DNA of 64,000 nucleotides from Rutstroemia sp. NJR-2017a BVV2 (lineage: Eukaryota > Ascomycota > Leotiomycetes > Helotiales > Rutstroemiaceae), in NCBI GenBank assembly GCA_002946415.1, contig NJPS01000011.1:62001-126000 (forward strand), in the 5' to 3' direction. The notes under the pieces are model-generated. The model worked only from the letters and a program-made list of their open reading frames with translations, did not search any database and was not told the DNA's origin. A program made the translations under genes and the position numbers. Below, in pieces: positions 45,031 to 56,903 of the stretch. How positions within the stretch are numbered: the first letter of the stretch is position 1; every line of letters begins with the position of its first letter.

Positions 45031-46446
45031 TTAGAAACATGCTAGGGAGAGGAGGAATTGGCAAGACGAGTAGACATTGGGATATTCCTCGGGTGTTTGA
45101 AACTGTAATAATGAACGAGAAAAGAGGGGATCCTGATTCTTGAGTATTCTCGCTGCAACCAGAAACTGTCCTGTATGCCCAAAGGATATCTCATCTCTCC
45201 CTCCAGCCATACTAGAAACGCGAAACCATATCAAGAAGAATAACAACTCACATGCCAATGACTCAATATATTCTCATTTACTCGTGAATAGTACTTGCAT
45301 CCCCTGCGTGGGCATTTCCAACCTTTCTTCGATGTAGGGGGCGGAAGATCTGACAATACTCGTGTTGGGTCTATTTCCGTGTCCATCTTAACATCGTCAG
45401 TTGCCGCAAATACTTCTGATGCTCCGAACGGAAGTGGATTAGTATGTGCCGTACTGTGGTTTAGTGGGTAGTTAGGAGTGCGGACGGTCGAGCGGGGCTG
45501 TGTATCTCCGGCTAACATTTGTTCTGAGTTCTCAGGTTGAGAGATGAGGCGTAACAGTACCGGATTTAGAGGTGTTTGAGGATAATGCGTTTGGTTGCGA
45601 GTCTGAGTTTGGTCGCGAGCACCGAAGTCGTGAATTTCTTCCCCTTCGGCTTTGGGCACGGTGAAATAATGGAACGGGACATCAGAAAGAGGAGCAGAAG
45701 AGTGCCCTAAGATTGAGTCAACCCGAGAGGCAGATGCGTTGAATCCGTCGCCCTCTAAGGTAAGTGCTTCTTTCTTTCTTTTCTCAGGTACTGTATAAGT
45801 GGGGTGATATTTCTAAACGGAATAGACATGTCAGTGAATGGAACATCTAGTTGGGCCCGTGAGTCCTTTCATCAATCTTGGTCTTTTTATTATTTGTCCC
45901 CGATACGACGAGGGTGAATCAGATAACTCCCAAGTAGCATGTGAAAAAGTCCTTCCCACCTGCTCTTATTTTACCGTCCCTGTATCACGCATCGAAGACG
46001 GGAAACAAAACAATAGAGACTGGAATCTCAAGGTTAAGAGAAGAGAAACTCACTAATCGATGTGCATCCAATTCCCTCAAACTCTCAAACTCCGATCTGC
46101 ATTTTGTAGCCGTGCAACGAAACAAACCATGAGTCATCTGATGGACTTTCAACTTGCTTTCTTTTTCATAGCTACGTCCGCAACCCGGATAGTAGCATGT
46201 GCAGGGTTTCAGTGAAATGGTTTGAGTCGTTGACTGGAAAGGATTTTGGAAGTGATTGCTTGGTGGCTGTGAACTTTCGGAGACTCCCGTAGGATAATCG
46301 GCATTTAAGGAATGGAATGAGTCCGATAGACGAGAGACGTGGCCGGTGTCTAGTTCTGAATGAGCGTATGAGAGAAGAGGTTGAGATTCTATATGGGAGG
46401 AATATCTAACATCTTCGGATTGGCAGGCTGACTCCTGGGAACCCAT
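45031..46446 (-). CDS. C2H2 zinc-finger protein (341 aa)
   Basis: Exons 46054-46446, 45252-45812 and 45031-45102; each is a whole number of codons, total 342. The first finger is CYYPGCGRSYEKESKLKVHQMTH (C-x4-C-x12-H-x3-H), residues about 89-111. A second, weaker finger is CTATKCRSEFESLRELDAHR. A third, KCPRRGCKYYSRVNENILSHWH near 300-320, has the two cysteines and first histidine, but the second histidine is misplaced (H-x-H). Such C-Y-x-x-x-C fungal fingers are usually DNA-binding, so a nuclear transcription regulator is likely (inference). The linker between fingers 2 and 3 is about 170 residues and disordered. The last exon (FQTPEEYPNV...) and the 241-nt first intron are the least certain parts. 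No close named homolog is recognised. Confidence 0.72.
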
Positions 46447-47870
46447 TGGGAAAATTTGAAAAGCGAATTCACCAACTTCCGTTTCGGTCAGAGTAGCTGA
46501 TTGGTAGTGACGAGTCTGGGCTTTGGGATAAAACCAGAAAGTTGGAAGCTGGAAGCTAAAAATGAGATCTAAACCGAAATATAATTGGTGGAAGTTAATG
46601 AGAGCTGATTGATATATCTACGGGAGAGAAGTGAGCAAGAACCATAAATAGTAGAGGTAAGTGAATCAGAGACCACGCCCAGGTGATAGTATGCGGCAAG
46701 AATGAGTATGAAGCTCAGTGAATGAACGTTTGATCCGTCGAAATTCAGAATTATGAAAGAAATATGAAGATGAAGTGCTTTGGCATTGACCATGGAGAAT
46801 ATAACATTGTCCCATGAAAGAGATGTCGAACCGACGAGGAAGCCCTGAAAGTGACAAGATTTCCTGTGTAAGAAAGGTGAATGGTGGTGAATAATGTGCT
46901 TTATTCCCGCTGGAGTTCATATAAAAAGTGCAGTATTGGAATCCTATTTGTATGGCAGAGTAGTTGACACCGGTAAAAACCGGGAGACTTGGAGACTGTT
47001 GAGGATGCGATGGCCCGCGTCGAATACGGAAGGAAGCGAAGATTAAAAGTAGCAGCTCCAGGAGGACAGTTTTTGCCTGAGCTTTACATACGTGCTTGAG
47101 CTTCGAGATGTTCTTCGGAGAAACCAATCAAGCGGCCGAGGAGATATATTGGGAGTCACTGTGGGTTGAGGGGACTTCGGTATGATTCCGTCGGCAGTGG
47201 GAATGCCTTCACGGGACGAAGGGACGCAACTGAAAAGTATGAGGACTGGACCAGATATTATAGCATTCGAACTCAGAATATTCTGCGCTAGAGAAAACAC
47301 AAGACACTTTGGAAAAATGAGAGGAAGACTGCAAGATGAGATAAGAGAAGAACCAGCGAGGATGTACGGGGATATGTAACTCCGTTGCTCCAAACCTGGT
47401 TCATCGAAGCAACTGAGTTGAATTTCTGATTATAGAAACCTATCGTAGAATCCGATAATATGTAAATATGCTAACCAAAAGCACGGGCTAACATCCCTGA
47501 AGCAGCTAACTTCGAACGATTAGAGCTGAGCATCGAGTATTGATCATAGTTACTCATAGCCATCGAGGCCGTCAACCTGAGCTCCTGACTGAACCAGCCT
47601 ACAAGCGGGGTGTCCCGTTTCAACGACACCGCATGTTCTTGACCCGGGGGATATGATAGTGATTCTCAGATTTCTATCTTGACTTCTTTGAAGCTTCTAT
47701 GTAGTACGTCTGTCCAACCGATCAACAGATTCTAAACGCAATCATCAACCATGCAGAGGCCATAACCAAAATCACATCAAGACCATCCATGCTGCTCAAA
47801 CGCCTAGATGAACCAAACCCATATGTGACACCCATGTGTATTATAAACACCAAATGTGAAACCGGTAAAT
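46447..47870. other. Intergenic region upstream of the zinc-finger gene
   Basis: 1.4 kb with minus-strand open frames (46666-47127, 47043-47393) that show no domain and no good splice link to the zinc-finger start. Probably a long 5' region plus the nucleoside transporter 3' UTR. Confidence 0.45.
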
Positions 47871-49337
47871 TCAAGACACACCAGCAACGGCAAAACTCAT
47901 AACAGATCCAGCGAACAAACCAGCCACTAGATTTGTCGCCATGAATGAGCCACTGGCTTCCCTTTCTTCTTCATTAACATAGCTATTAGCTGTCATCATG
48001 CATGAACTCCCTAACCACCCATTGCTAAGTCCGAATCCACCCTGGACAATGATGAGGTAGAATAGATCACTATTCACCTTGGCTCCACGTCCTTCAAGGT
48101 TGCAAAGGAGGTACAACGGAACGAAGGCAATGCGCAATATCGAGAGCACGAAGAGCGGAATGGGTCGTGGTCTCAAGGACGGTAAAATAGTGAGTAAGCG
48201 ACCAGAAAGATCTCCGATATTCCAAACGAGGAATCCAAGTGGTATGAAAGCTTCTGGTTGCAGTAATCTCGGCGCCTCATCGGCTGGGACAACTGAAAGT
48301 ACCTTTTGGGTAAAGACTGGGAAGAACATCGTGACCGCAAAGCACAGGAAAACTCCAGCAGCATGCCAATGTAGCTTTTTGTACAGTCTAACCATGCCAA
48401 CAGTTTGATGCTTCGCTTGCTCATCTGAATCATCGCCGCTCCCAGCCAAAGATGCCGCTCGATTTAGGAGAATACGGTCGTGTTTCCGAAGTAATGGTAA
48501 AACAAAGAGAAGGGTTAAAACGCTGATGGCCGTGGCGCATAGGAAGTAAATGAATGCCGACCTTGAACTTTCCTTGACGTCCGCAGTTTCTGCATTCACA
48601 TCCGACCAGTTATCCGGGGGTGGAACAACTAGAACCGAGAGGATTTGTGCAGTAGCTGGCAATACACCTGCCACAGCTTGTCCAGTCATTATAGCTTGTA
48701 TGTATTCCGGTCTGCCAAAACTTGACACAAATGCGAATGTGCCATTCTGTAAGAGCCCAGTCGCACAGGCGGTCGCAAATACCATGAAAAGCGTAAACGC
48801 CAAATAACCACTCGCAGAGATATCTCGAAAGTATAAGGTCGATATAGCAAGGAGCGCGAAAACGATTGTATTTAGTAGCAGAGAGGAGAGGATTCGTTTC
48901 GGATATGACGCATTTGATTGTAGATGGCCGAGAAGTAGCATAGAACTTAAGTTGGTGACTGTGCCGACCGAGGTGATAGCAGGTTGAAAGTGTTGGAGGA
49001 TATTCTCGTTATCTTGAAATCGACTTTGGAAGTAAGGTGCCGCTGCTAAGAACATATTCCTATTGAAAAGATCAGCTCCTGTATAACCCCAAGGGTTCCG
49101 AAACACGGGTGCTACATACCATGCCCAGAGCATCGCGACTCCAAGGAGCATGAAAATTGAATACTCAAACCATGAGAACGGTTGGCTATTGTCATGCTCC
49201 GTTGGCGCGAGACGTCGCACATCTTCTTCGAGAACGCTGGAACTGCTCGAGATGGGCGCATATTCAGGTTCGGCGTCAGGTTTTTTGAAGATCGCTCGAA
49301 CTCGCTCAAGGACCGTTCTACCGTCTATGGAGTCCAT
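47871..49337 (-). CDS. Equilibrative nucleoside transporter, SLC29/FUN26 type (468 aa)
   Basis: Exons 49120-49337 and 47871-49059. The 60-nt intron is in frame and without stops, so it can be missed. Removing it restores the family signature LLGVAMLWAWNMFLAAAPYF at transmembrane span 1. About eleven hydrophobic spans follow. Family motifs include FLGRPEY-like SSFGRPEYIQAIMTGQAVAG (spans 4-5), a loop with DVNAETADVKES, a charged central loop (about 265-300), FAVTMFFPVFTQ, FLVWNIGDLSGRLL, and SNGWLGSSCMM near the end. The N-terminal 50 residues are cytosolic and Ser-rich. In yeast the homolog Fun26 exports nucleosides from the vacuole, so a vacuolar or plasma-membrane site is likely here. Identification of the family is firm, the location is not. 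Confidence 0.95.
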   Translation of the reverse strand: MDSIDGRTVLERVRAIFKKPDAEPEYAPISSSSSVLEEDVRRLAPTEHDNSQPFSWFEYSIFMLLGVAMLWAWYVAPVFRNPWGYTGADLFNRNMFLAAAPYFQSRFQDNENILQHFQPAITSVGTVTNLSSMLLLGHLQSNASYPKRILSSLLLNTIVFALLAISTLYFRDISASGYLAFTLFMVFATACATGLLQNGTFAFVSSFGRPEYIQAIMTGQAVAGVLPATAQILSVLVVPPPDNWSDVNAETADVKESSRSAFIYFLCATAISVLTLLFVLPLLRKHDRILLNRAASLAGSGDDSDEQAKHQTVGMVRLYKKLHWHAAGVFLCFAVTMFFPVFTQKVLSVVPADEAPRLLQPEAFIPLGFLVWNIGDLSGRLLTILPSLRPRPIPLFVLSILRIAFVPLYLLCNLEGRGAKVNSDLFYLIIVQGGFGLSNGWLGSSCMMTANSYVNEEEREASGSFMATNLVAGLFAGSVMSFAVAGVS

Positions 49338-51223
49338 TCCTACGTCGCTGGAGAGGGAATGAACGAGACTATTGATCGAAGCAAGGAGGTCGGTTCGGCA
49401 TGCGGTAACCGAAAGAACTTCATATCATATTGATATTTAAATGATTCTTGATCGCACGTGTAATTCACCTAGAAATATTGATTGTGAAACCTTTGATGGG
49501 TGTTTGCCATGTGGGTGAGTATTGAGTCTCAAAGTATTGGTCGTGTGAAGCATGATGGTCATTGAGATGTCTCGGTAACTTCCGCCCGCCTTAACGAAGC
49601 TTCCCCAACCTCTATCTTTAGATGCGGGAACGGACGTCCTCTCCTTCAATCTATGCATTTTCCGAGAATTTACCCAACATACCGACTAAACACGATGAAA
49701 CTAACGCCGCCGTCTTTGGGACGTACTTTTTCCACAGGAGAAAATGGCGGGGAAGGCGCCTGTGTTCAACTGCCGATCAGATGCGAATTGGTCATGGAAT
49801 CAAGTCAGGATAGTGGGACACAGCTTTGTGTATCGCCGGATATGAAATCGCCGACTCAAGTCTCACACCCTGCAGCTGCGGCGCGCTCATAAAAATTAAT
49901 ATCCTCAACTTTATTCATGGCTGGGAATTGGTACAGTGGGTGGTAGTGGGTGGCATGGGAACTAAGTCCGACACGTTGTTGTAGTCCTCGATACGTGGCT
50001 GGATCAGACCCTCATTGTGAGACATCACCTACATGTTGCCTACTGCGAGTGCAAAGAGGAACGACGTGGGCAAGCGACGTATGTTTGGTTTTTCGAGAAC
50101 GAGGGACAAGAGACCAAGTCGACACCGCCAGACGATTTCATGTGTTCCAGTCCCGACCTCTGGTCGTGAATTATGATCATTGCCGACTCGTTGGGATCAA
50201 TCAGTCTCTATAGAATGTTTATTTATATTAGAGTACGAACAGTTCACCAATAATTCAGATATGGCGCTCTATGGAGACGAGCAGGCACAGTCTCGACTGT
50301 TATCAAAGGATATCACACTCTTAGCAAGGTGGCCGGTCCTGTTATTTTCATTTCAATATCAAAGCAAGAACCGAAATTGTCTGATCACAAGCAATCAACA
50401 ATTCCGATACTTCTTGATGTGCCGCCAGTTCATCTCTCTGTCTTGGTGTGGCATGCTGTGAACGATGGGGTCCAAAATTCTGCTCTATGCTAGTCACTGC
50501 ATGTATATCTATGCTCTATTTAAATGGATTGTACGACACGGTGCAAGTCCTGCATTCAAAGTCGGTCTACCTTCAACCCATAAATTTCATTTGCATGCCA
50601 CGACATCATACCCTGGTTCATGGCGGACCCTGCAGCATTACTTCACTGCACCAGATCCCGTTTTTGACCAGGGTCATTCAAAATTTGCTAGCGGGCCGCC
50701 CTCTCTCATACAAATTTTGCTGCTGAAAGTTGACCGCGTAACGTGATCAGAATCTCATGCGATGCGAGTATGTTTTGCATGCTTTATACTGTAACTTTTC
50801 TTTGAGATAACCAGCTTGATGTTTAAATGCCGGTCGCATTGAGATGGTTCACTCCCAGAATTCGAAAGTCTCGGTGATCTTGTGGACTCGCCTCAATTTG
50901 TCAACGCATGACCCTGTACTACAGCTGCGTGCAACTACTCTTGAGAAGGTCGTACAAATTGTTTGTCGTGGGAAATTAATTACTATGCTGGATTACCAAG
51001 GTCTCCTACAAAGCCACGCATGATGCAAGCCCATCACGCTTGACGGTGTACCAGCTCGTCAGATCAATTTGCATACAAAATTTGAGGGCTACATGAGATA
51101 CGGCTAGCAATATAAAAATAGTTCACCTCAGAAATCGAAAGATCTGCAGAGTGGAGATGGTATTTATCTCGACAACTCAACGACGGAAGACTAGAGCGAG
51201 ATTCAACAAGACGAATCCTCCTT
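49338..51223. other. Intergenic region without supported genes
   Basis: Nearly 1.9 kb between the transporter start and the hydrolase stop. Small plus-strand open frames (49950-50213, 50448-50726) have no domains or likely splice partners. No repeat structure was noticed. Confidence 0.45.
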
Positions 51224-52003
51224 TTATACAAATGATGCTATTGCCTCCAATATAATCTCGACAGTTTCTTTTGGCTTACTTAGCATTGGCGAATGACTAC
51301 TCTCAACCTCGCGCATGGTGATCTTGCCACCGGCATCTATCACGGCCTGACCCATCATTCTCTGGACTTTTATCGGTAGAGCTTTATCTTCCACTGTCAT
51401 CAAATACCACACTGGAACATCTAACCACCCCGAATATGTATACTCAGCACCCTCCGTCATTGCTTTCGAAGACTGCGGCAATAATTTGTTGACCCAATAT
51501 TCCCCCTCTTCTTCCGGGAGATCGTGGTAGAACAGCTCTCGTGGCGAACCGTTCAAGATCGCGAAACCACTTGGAGCGAGTGTCCATGAGGGAGGTGTTA
51601 TACCTTCAAGGTTATCGAGGAAAGTCATGCCAGTCCGCCCAAAACCAGACCCCGTCATCACAAGACCGATAACATAGCCTGATTGTTTGTCAGTGGATGA
51701 TGAGGCAGAATCAGTTGTTTGCTTAGGTCGTGTGAGATCGCGGATTGCACTTTGGCCAACTGCGCCACCGTATGAATGTACCACGAGTACAACATTGCGT
51801 TTCTGCGAAGTCTCGCCTATGATTGCTTCTCGAACAGCTTTGAAATCGTCGCCGAAGCTCACAGATGCGTCTCCTGTCGTTGTGGGAAGTCCCACTGGGA
51901 TACATTTGAATTCCTCCGCTTCGAGGAGTTTGATGACTTTACTCCATGTTTCGGTACTGTGCCATGCGCCAGCCACAAAGATCAGTGTAGGCTTTGTTGA
52001 CAT
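51224..52003 (-). CDS. Alpha/beta hydrolase, small esterase type (259 aa)
   Basis: Single exon; ATG 52003 (MSTKPTLIFVAGAWHSTETW). The upstream in-frame codon at 52012 is TTG. The N-terminal FVAGAWHS is the oxyanion-region strand-turn. The nucleophile elbow is VVLVVHSYGGAVG, with Ser in H-S-Y-G-G. The acid is probably Asp in LMTVEDKALP and the base His in SSHSPMLSKP, so the catalytic triad is complete. Length and motif set match the family of single-domain fungal hydrolases related to plant methylesterases. It lacks a signal peptide or membrane span, so it should be cytosolic. The substrate cannot be inferred, and the neighbours do not form an obvious biosynthetic cluster. Confidence 0.92.
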   Translation of the reverse strand: MSTKPTLIFVAGAWHSTETWSKVIKLLEAEEFKCIPVGLPTTTGDASVSFGDDFKAVREAIIGETSQKRNVVLVVHSYGGAVGQSAIRDLTRPKQTTDSASSSTDKQSGYVIGLVMTGSGFGRTGMTFLDNLEGITPPSWTLAPSGFAILNGSPRELFYHDLPEEEGEYWVNKLLPQSSKAMTEGAEYTYSGWLDVPVWYLMTVEDKALPIKVQRMMGQAVIDAGGKITMREVESSHSPMLSKPKETVEIILEAIASFV

Positions 52004-52490
52004 ACTGAGCAAGTGTTCGAAAATGACTTAGAGGAGAATGCAGCTGTTGTGGGACTCGGGAGCGTGATCGGGTGATTTTAAATTTAGTGTACTTGGGTGA
52101 TTTCATGCAATAGATGGTGGCAAACAAATATTTATATTGATTCCGCCTGAGTTTTCTCATCTCCGATCTTCTCGTATTTCTTTTCGCCCAAACCCATGTT
52201 TCCGAATATTTATCGCGTGGTTGGTACCATACCATCATCAGGTGCAAAGTAAGGTACGTGCATCCGTGATTTTCCGGCTGCAACTCATGGGATATGAGGG
52301 CTGCGAATACCGAAACAATTCTTGCATAGCCTATGCGGACCAATATAGGACATAGTATTTTCAGTATTTTGCATACGCCCCACTACAGTGATACATTTGG
52401 ATTATTGATGATATATTCCTAGTGGTCAGTATCGAACTCTATACCACTGATAATATATAATATCAGGTGAAATACCACTAAGACTAGTAG

Positions 52491-52804
52491 TATACTGAAA
52501 TACCGGAATATTATACATTCCTAAGACTCAGGAATTTGGATTTCCTAATTAGGAAATTATAAAGCCGGCTACCAGGGAAAGGAACACTACTCGGAGCCTT
52601 TTCCACCCCCGTAGCCTACTTTGGCAACTTTACTAGTTCCAATACCACTGTACCAGTACTAATACCAGTACCAGTCAGGGATAGGAGATAGATAAGGGCT
52701 CTAAGAGTTCCTTGCTCCCTAGCTTCGAGCCCTCACAATTACCTAATTAGGAAATCCAAATTCCTAAATCTGGGGAACTTATTACATTCCAGTATTTCAG
52801 TATA
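52491..52804. mobile_element. MITE-like element with nested terminal inverted repeats
   Basis: A 24-bp perfect inverted pair (AGGAATTTGGATTTCC + TAATTAGG) lies at 52530-52553 and 52742-52765. It continues outward to a 19-bp pair TATACTGAAATACYGGAAT at 52491-52509 and 52786-52804, with partial matches between them. The interior (about 190 bp) is non-coding and rich in TACCAGT/TACCACT repeats. There is no transposase and no clear target-site duplication. It lies between the hydrolase and the phosphoesterase. A stem-forming intergenic hairpin of other origin remains possible. Confidence 0.65.
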
Positions 52805-53114
52805 TCCTCAATATTACTGATCTTAGCAAATACCTATATATGCATATGATATCAAATTCCTATGTATATACGTACATATATAATCCCCAATATCAGCCAC
52901 TGTTTCACTGATCGTACACTAAGTCTTACACTGATGCGGATGACTACATCCGTGGGCTGATATCAGCCGTTGAATAATTCTCAATGCGTTCGGCAGATAT
53001 GAAAGGCTATCGTACATCTCTTTTGCTACCCTGCTACCCTGCTGCCCCAAAAACTCTTCGACGATCTTCTGATGTTATGAACCCATAGTGAAATCTCTAA
53101 CTATTTCGATTCCC

Positions 53115-54747
53115 TTACACTTTCAATATCCATTTATTATCCTTGTCTTTTATCACCTGTTCCACCTTGCACGAGGTTGCATCAATGACAACAGCCGTCA
53201 GTATACCCATGTCGGGTTCCGGCCGGTGGACACCTGTGTCGATGCCGTAGCTGTAATTGCGTATTTGCAAACCATTCTTCGCGTCATGACCGTAAATGAT
53301 AGCCGTTCTTTCACTCTCACTTAACTTCTTCTGCTCCTCGTTCCATACCTGTAATGACCAATGTTAGTCTCAATGTATGGATAAAGTGGACTTATGGAAA
53401 CCATACCTCATACCAGGGCTTCAATACCTTATCTGGCAACCTATATCCTTCCTTTTGCTCCTTATCCTTTCTTCCCAGCCAACTGCAGGTCTCAGGCTTG
53501 GTTGTCGGATTTACAGATTTGATGTTCATAGCGACGATTGGATACTGGTCCATCAAATCGCAATAAGGGTTCATTCCAGCATGCAAAACCCCTATACGAT
53601 TGTAGCCTCCGACATTTGTCATAATTAAAAGATGAGGCATCTCCATAAAAAATTTCATACGTTTTTGGAAAAGTTTTTCTGGTTCAAGTGCTTCCTCATT
53701 AAGTTTTGCTTTATCGGCTGCTGTTAGACCATGCACTTTCTGGGTAAGTGCTTCGTACTGCTTTTTCTCGTTATCTTTCGGCGTGCTGAGCTTAAAACCA
53801 CGGCGGATGAACTTCTCGTTGGGGCGGTCTTCAGTCTTTTCAACCCAGCCTGATTTCTTTTCCTTCTCCACGTGCAGCAACCAGTCTTCGTGGTTCCCGC
53901 GAATCACTATTGCCTTCACAGCTCTGGCAAAATCCACAATCTTTAAAGATGCTTCAATATCTTTCCACATAAGATCCCCAACTAATACTAGCAGGTTGGT
54001 ATCCGGGTTATAACCTATAGCCTTTAACAAGGCCATGAGAGCTTCATACTCTCCATGGAGGTCACCTACGACTATAATACGTCGTATATTATATTTTATT
54101 TGTAAGTCTGGACCATTAAGTTCTTTGTATCTGAGGCCGGTAGTTTTAGTAACTTTCACGGGGATCTGGAGCGCAGAAAATGATGTGCTCTTTTGGGTGC
54201 TCTCAGTGGTACTTCTGCTAGGTGATTGACGGGTAGTAGAAGGTGCCCTTTTCTTGCCCTCGACATAGTGAGAAGTCTTCTCGGTCCTCCCAGCGGCACT
54301 TGAACTTCTGATAGGTGATTGACGGGTAGCAGAATGTGTCTTCTCATTGCTATCGGCATGGTTAGGGTTCTCTGTGTTCTTCCTAATGGTACTTCTGCTA
54401 CGTGAATTTTCTCCTACGTCGGCCGGGGAATTCGCTCTTGAAACTTTCGTGCTACTTGGCCCAGGACTTGGTGTTTTATGCCTAACCGTAGTCCCGGCTG
54501 GCTTCACTGGGGGGTTGTTGACACTCTCCTGAACACGAGACTTGTGACTGTCTGAATGTTTAGAGCTTGGAATCGTCTTACGGTGTTCCGTATTATATCT
54601 CTCGCTGCTTCTTCCACCACCGACTGCTGTATGATCGTGCTTGGAGTCGCGGTGTCTGTCATTCTTAGGATCGTCCTTGGAGTGGCGATGTCCGCCATTC
54701 TTAGGCTCGCTGTCTGTTTTATAGTTAGATGGCACTTTCTGGCTCAT
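53115..54747 (-). CDS. Calcineurin-like metallophosphoesterase (524 aa)
   Basis: Exons 53407-54747 and 53115-53348; 58-nt intron. The first 215 residues are disordered and rich in Ser, Arg, Lys and His, with two similar TRQSP.RS segments. The catalytic domain starts near 225: VVGDLHGEYEAL (G-D-x-H-G), LVLVGDLMWKDIEAS (G-D), AIVIRGNHEDWLL (G-N-H-E) and RIGVLHAGMNP (H-A-G). After the splice, AIIYGHDAKNGLQ (G-H-D) completes the metal ligands, followed by SYGIDTGVHRPE. This is the fungal relative of bacterial PrpA/ApaH-type phosphatases. The second motif is G-D-L-M-W-K-D rather than the common G-D-x-x-x-K-G. A protein or nucleotide phosphatase activity is likely; the substrate is unknown. Confidence 0.92.
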
Positions 54748-56903
54748 GTTTGTGGTTGGAGATGGTATGGGTGTTCAAAGTGCTAGACTGGCGATGCGGA
54801 AAAGGAAACTTGGGAGACATTTTACCCTTTACTTATTTTCACTGTGTATGATACGCTACATGATTGACAATATTGCTCTGGGATCTACAAGACAACAGGC
54901 CGCTGTCTGATCTCTCATAATATGATGAGCGACCCAATGCTGATGATTCCTCATGTCAGAGCAACTGACGAAGATTACTCATACCCAATTACCAATACCA
55001 ATCTAGCAAATACTGGAGGGTTGCGGCCAGTGGAGTAAGGTCAGTGGTCACACACGAACACACCGCGCCATATCACCATCCAAGTCCATCACTAGACGCA
55101 AGCGCTTCGGTGAAAGGATTAACAAATACATAGCCTCGCTCCCTCCAAGACACCACTCTTGAACTCACATCAGCAACCGGATTTTTGGGTCTGCGGATTT
55201 ATATCAACAGGAGGAAATGGCGCTTCATGAAACAGTATAGGTCGATTAGTCAGCTGTAAGACTTGCGTTACTGTACTCTAAACGCTCATTCTTTTTCGAC
55301 CAGTACTCGGTACTTGAAGACTGGAGGCTGAGTTCGACCACCAAGTGAGATGTTGGCAGGCCATGAACTGAGGCCACTGTTAGTGCATTCTCGATTCCTC
55401 CCAACACAAATTCTGAAGCAAGATCGTGTTTATTCTTCGCAGACTTTACAGAGGCTTTTCTCATTATTCACAAGGACGTTTAATCAAGAATAAGTTTTAA
55501 ATATGCTATTTTCTAGACTCCTCAAGGTTTGAGTTCGTCACGGTATTTATGAATAGTGCACCATAAGTATATACATAAAACAATATATCACCACCGACTA
55601 GTTCAAAACAGATCCAATCTAACCATTAAGTTCATACGGCGTGTGTTGTAGAGTTTCTAGCTAGCTCTCTATAGGCGGAACTAGGTTGGTACTCCCTACG
55701 CATGCTGGATGCAAATACTACGGAACGATGAAGGGTTGCTAGAAAGTTGGTGACATGAGGGAATGAACATAATTTCATCTGTCGAATGATTCGTTTATAT
55801 ATAAGAGACTGCGAGTTGCACCTCATAACCAGGTCGAAAGCCCAACAGCGATAGAGAATTCCTTTTAAGCGCCGACAATGTTGGTCTCACTCGAGCCGGC
55901 ATCCCGCATTCCTCCTAGGTTCATTTTTGGTCGTGACACTTATGGGCCGCGACCTCTAGAGCAACGGTAAGAGAATCATACGGACCGAAAATTTGGCCTC
56001 GTCGGTCCACTAGGTCGGCAGGGTTCGATTAGTCGAAGATTAGTCGAAGACTCGAATTTAGACGTAAGATTATAACCAACCAACAAACTATTAGTAGACT
56101 TCAGGAACAGTTAATAAACTAACAAAGACGGATGAGAATTCACTTCATAGTTTCACCTGAACCAAGTCCTATGTGTTTCTCCTTCTGTAGAATTCATGAT
56201 GCCTCACCATTGAGTATAACGGCACATTAAAACAAGAGGCATGAGCTACCCCACTATCGTATAGAACCTCTAACCGATGGGAAACTAGCACTACCCTTGT
56301 GAAGCGACACAACTAAACAGACCAAAAAGGAGGGGAAGCAAGAGGGATGGTAGTATTACTCTTCGTCTTCGCTGCCAGGTCTTTGCACGTCCGTAAAAGC
56401 ACGTGATAATTGGTCCTAGATTGAATATATCCTTGTTGCCCCCCGTGACACTCCCTCGTACACTGTATGAAATGAGGGAGCAATCCGCGGTCGAATATCA
56501 AATGATGCGATGAAATCATTGATTCCATTCATGCGGACGAACCAACCAAAAAGCCCAAGAAGACAACCATGAAAGGAGTGAATGTCGTCGTTGAAGTCCT
56601 CGGCTCTATTAATTTTTCATCCCGAGCAAGGGAAATTCGGTATCCGATGTCTGGATCCTTGTCTGGAAGCTGGAATAGTGAATTTAGAACAAATTGTAGT
56701 AAAAAAATGACAATCTTCTATATATAACCGGCAGAAGATACAGGATGTTCTAAGATGAGACGTTTGGAAGTAAATGAGCTGAAGATTGAAGATAGAGAAC
56801 CGCCGATAGGAGACTTCACTATGAATCGAGTTGATCTACAAATTGCGTTGCGTTGAAGAGATGAACATGGACAAGTATGTCTAGAAGTGAAGAAGAAGCA
56901 GTA
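54748..56903. other. Intergenic region; no supported gene
   Basis: About 2.1 kb. A 72-aa minus frame (55246-55464, ATG-initiated) and a 71-aa frame (56313-56528) lack domains. A short direct repeat ATTAGTCGAAG occurs twice near 56029-56050, next to a tRNA-B-box-like string. The right end holds the amidoligase promoter. Confidence 0.45.

Noticed and set aside
47043..47393. 116-aa minus-strand frame upstream of the zinc-finger gene
   Set aside because: Considered as an extra 5' exon, but no donor/acceptor pair links it convincingly to ATG 46446 and the sequence has no recognisable motif.
55246..55464. 72-aa minus-strand ATG frame
   Set aside because: No domain, no neighbour logic and no clear splice signals; too short to separate from chance.
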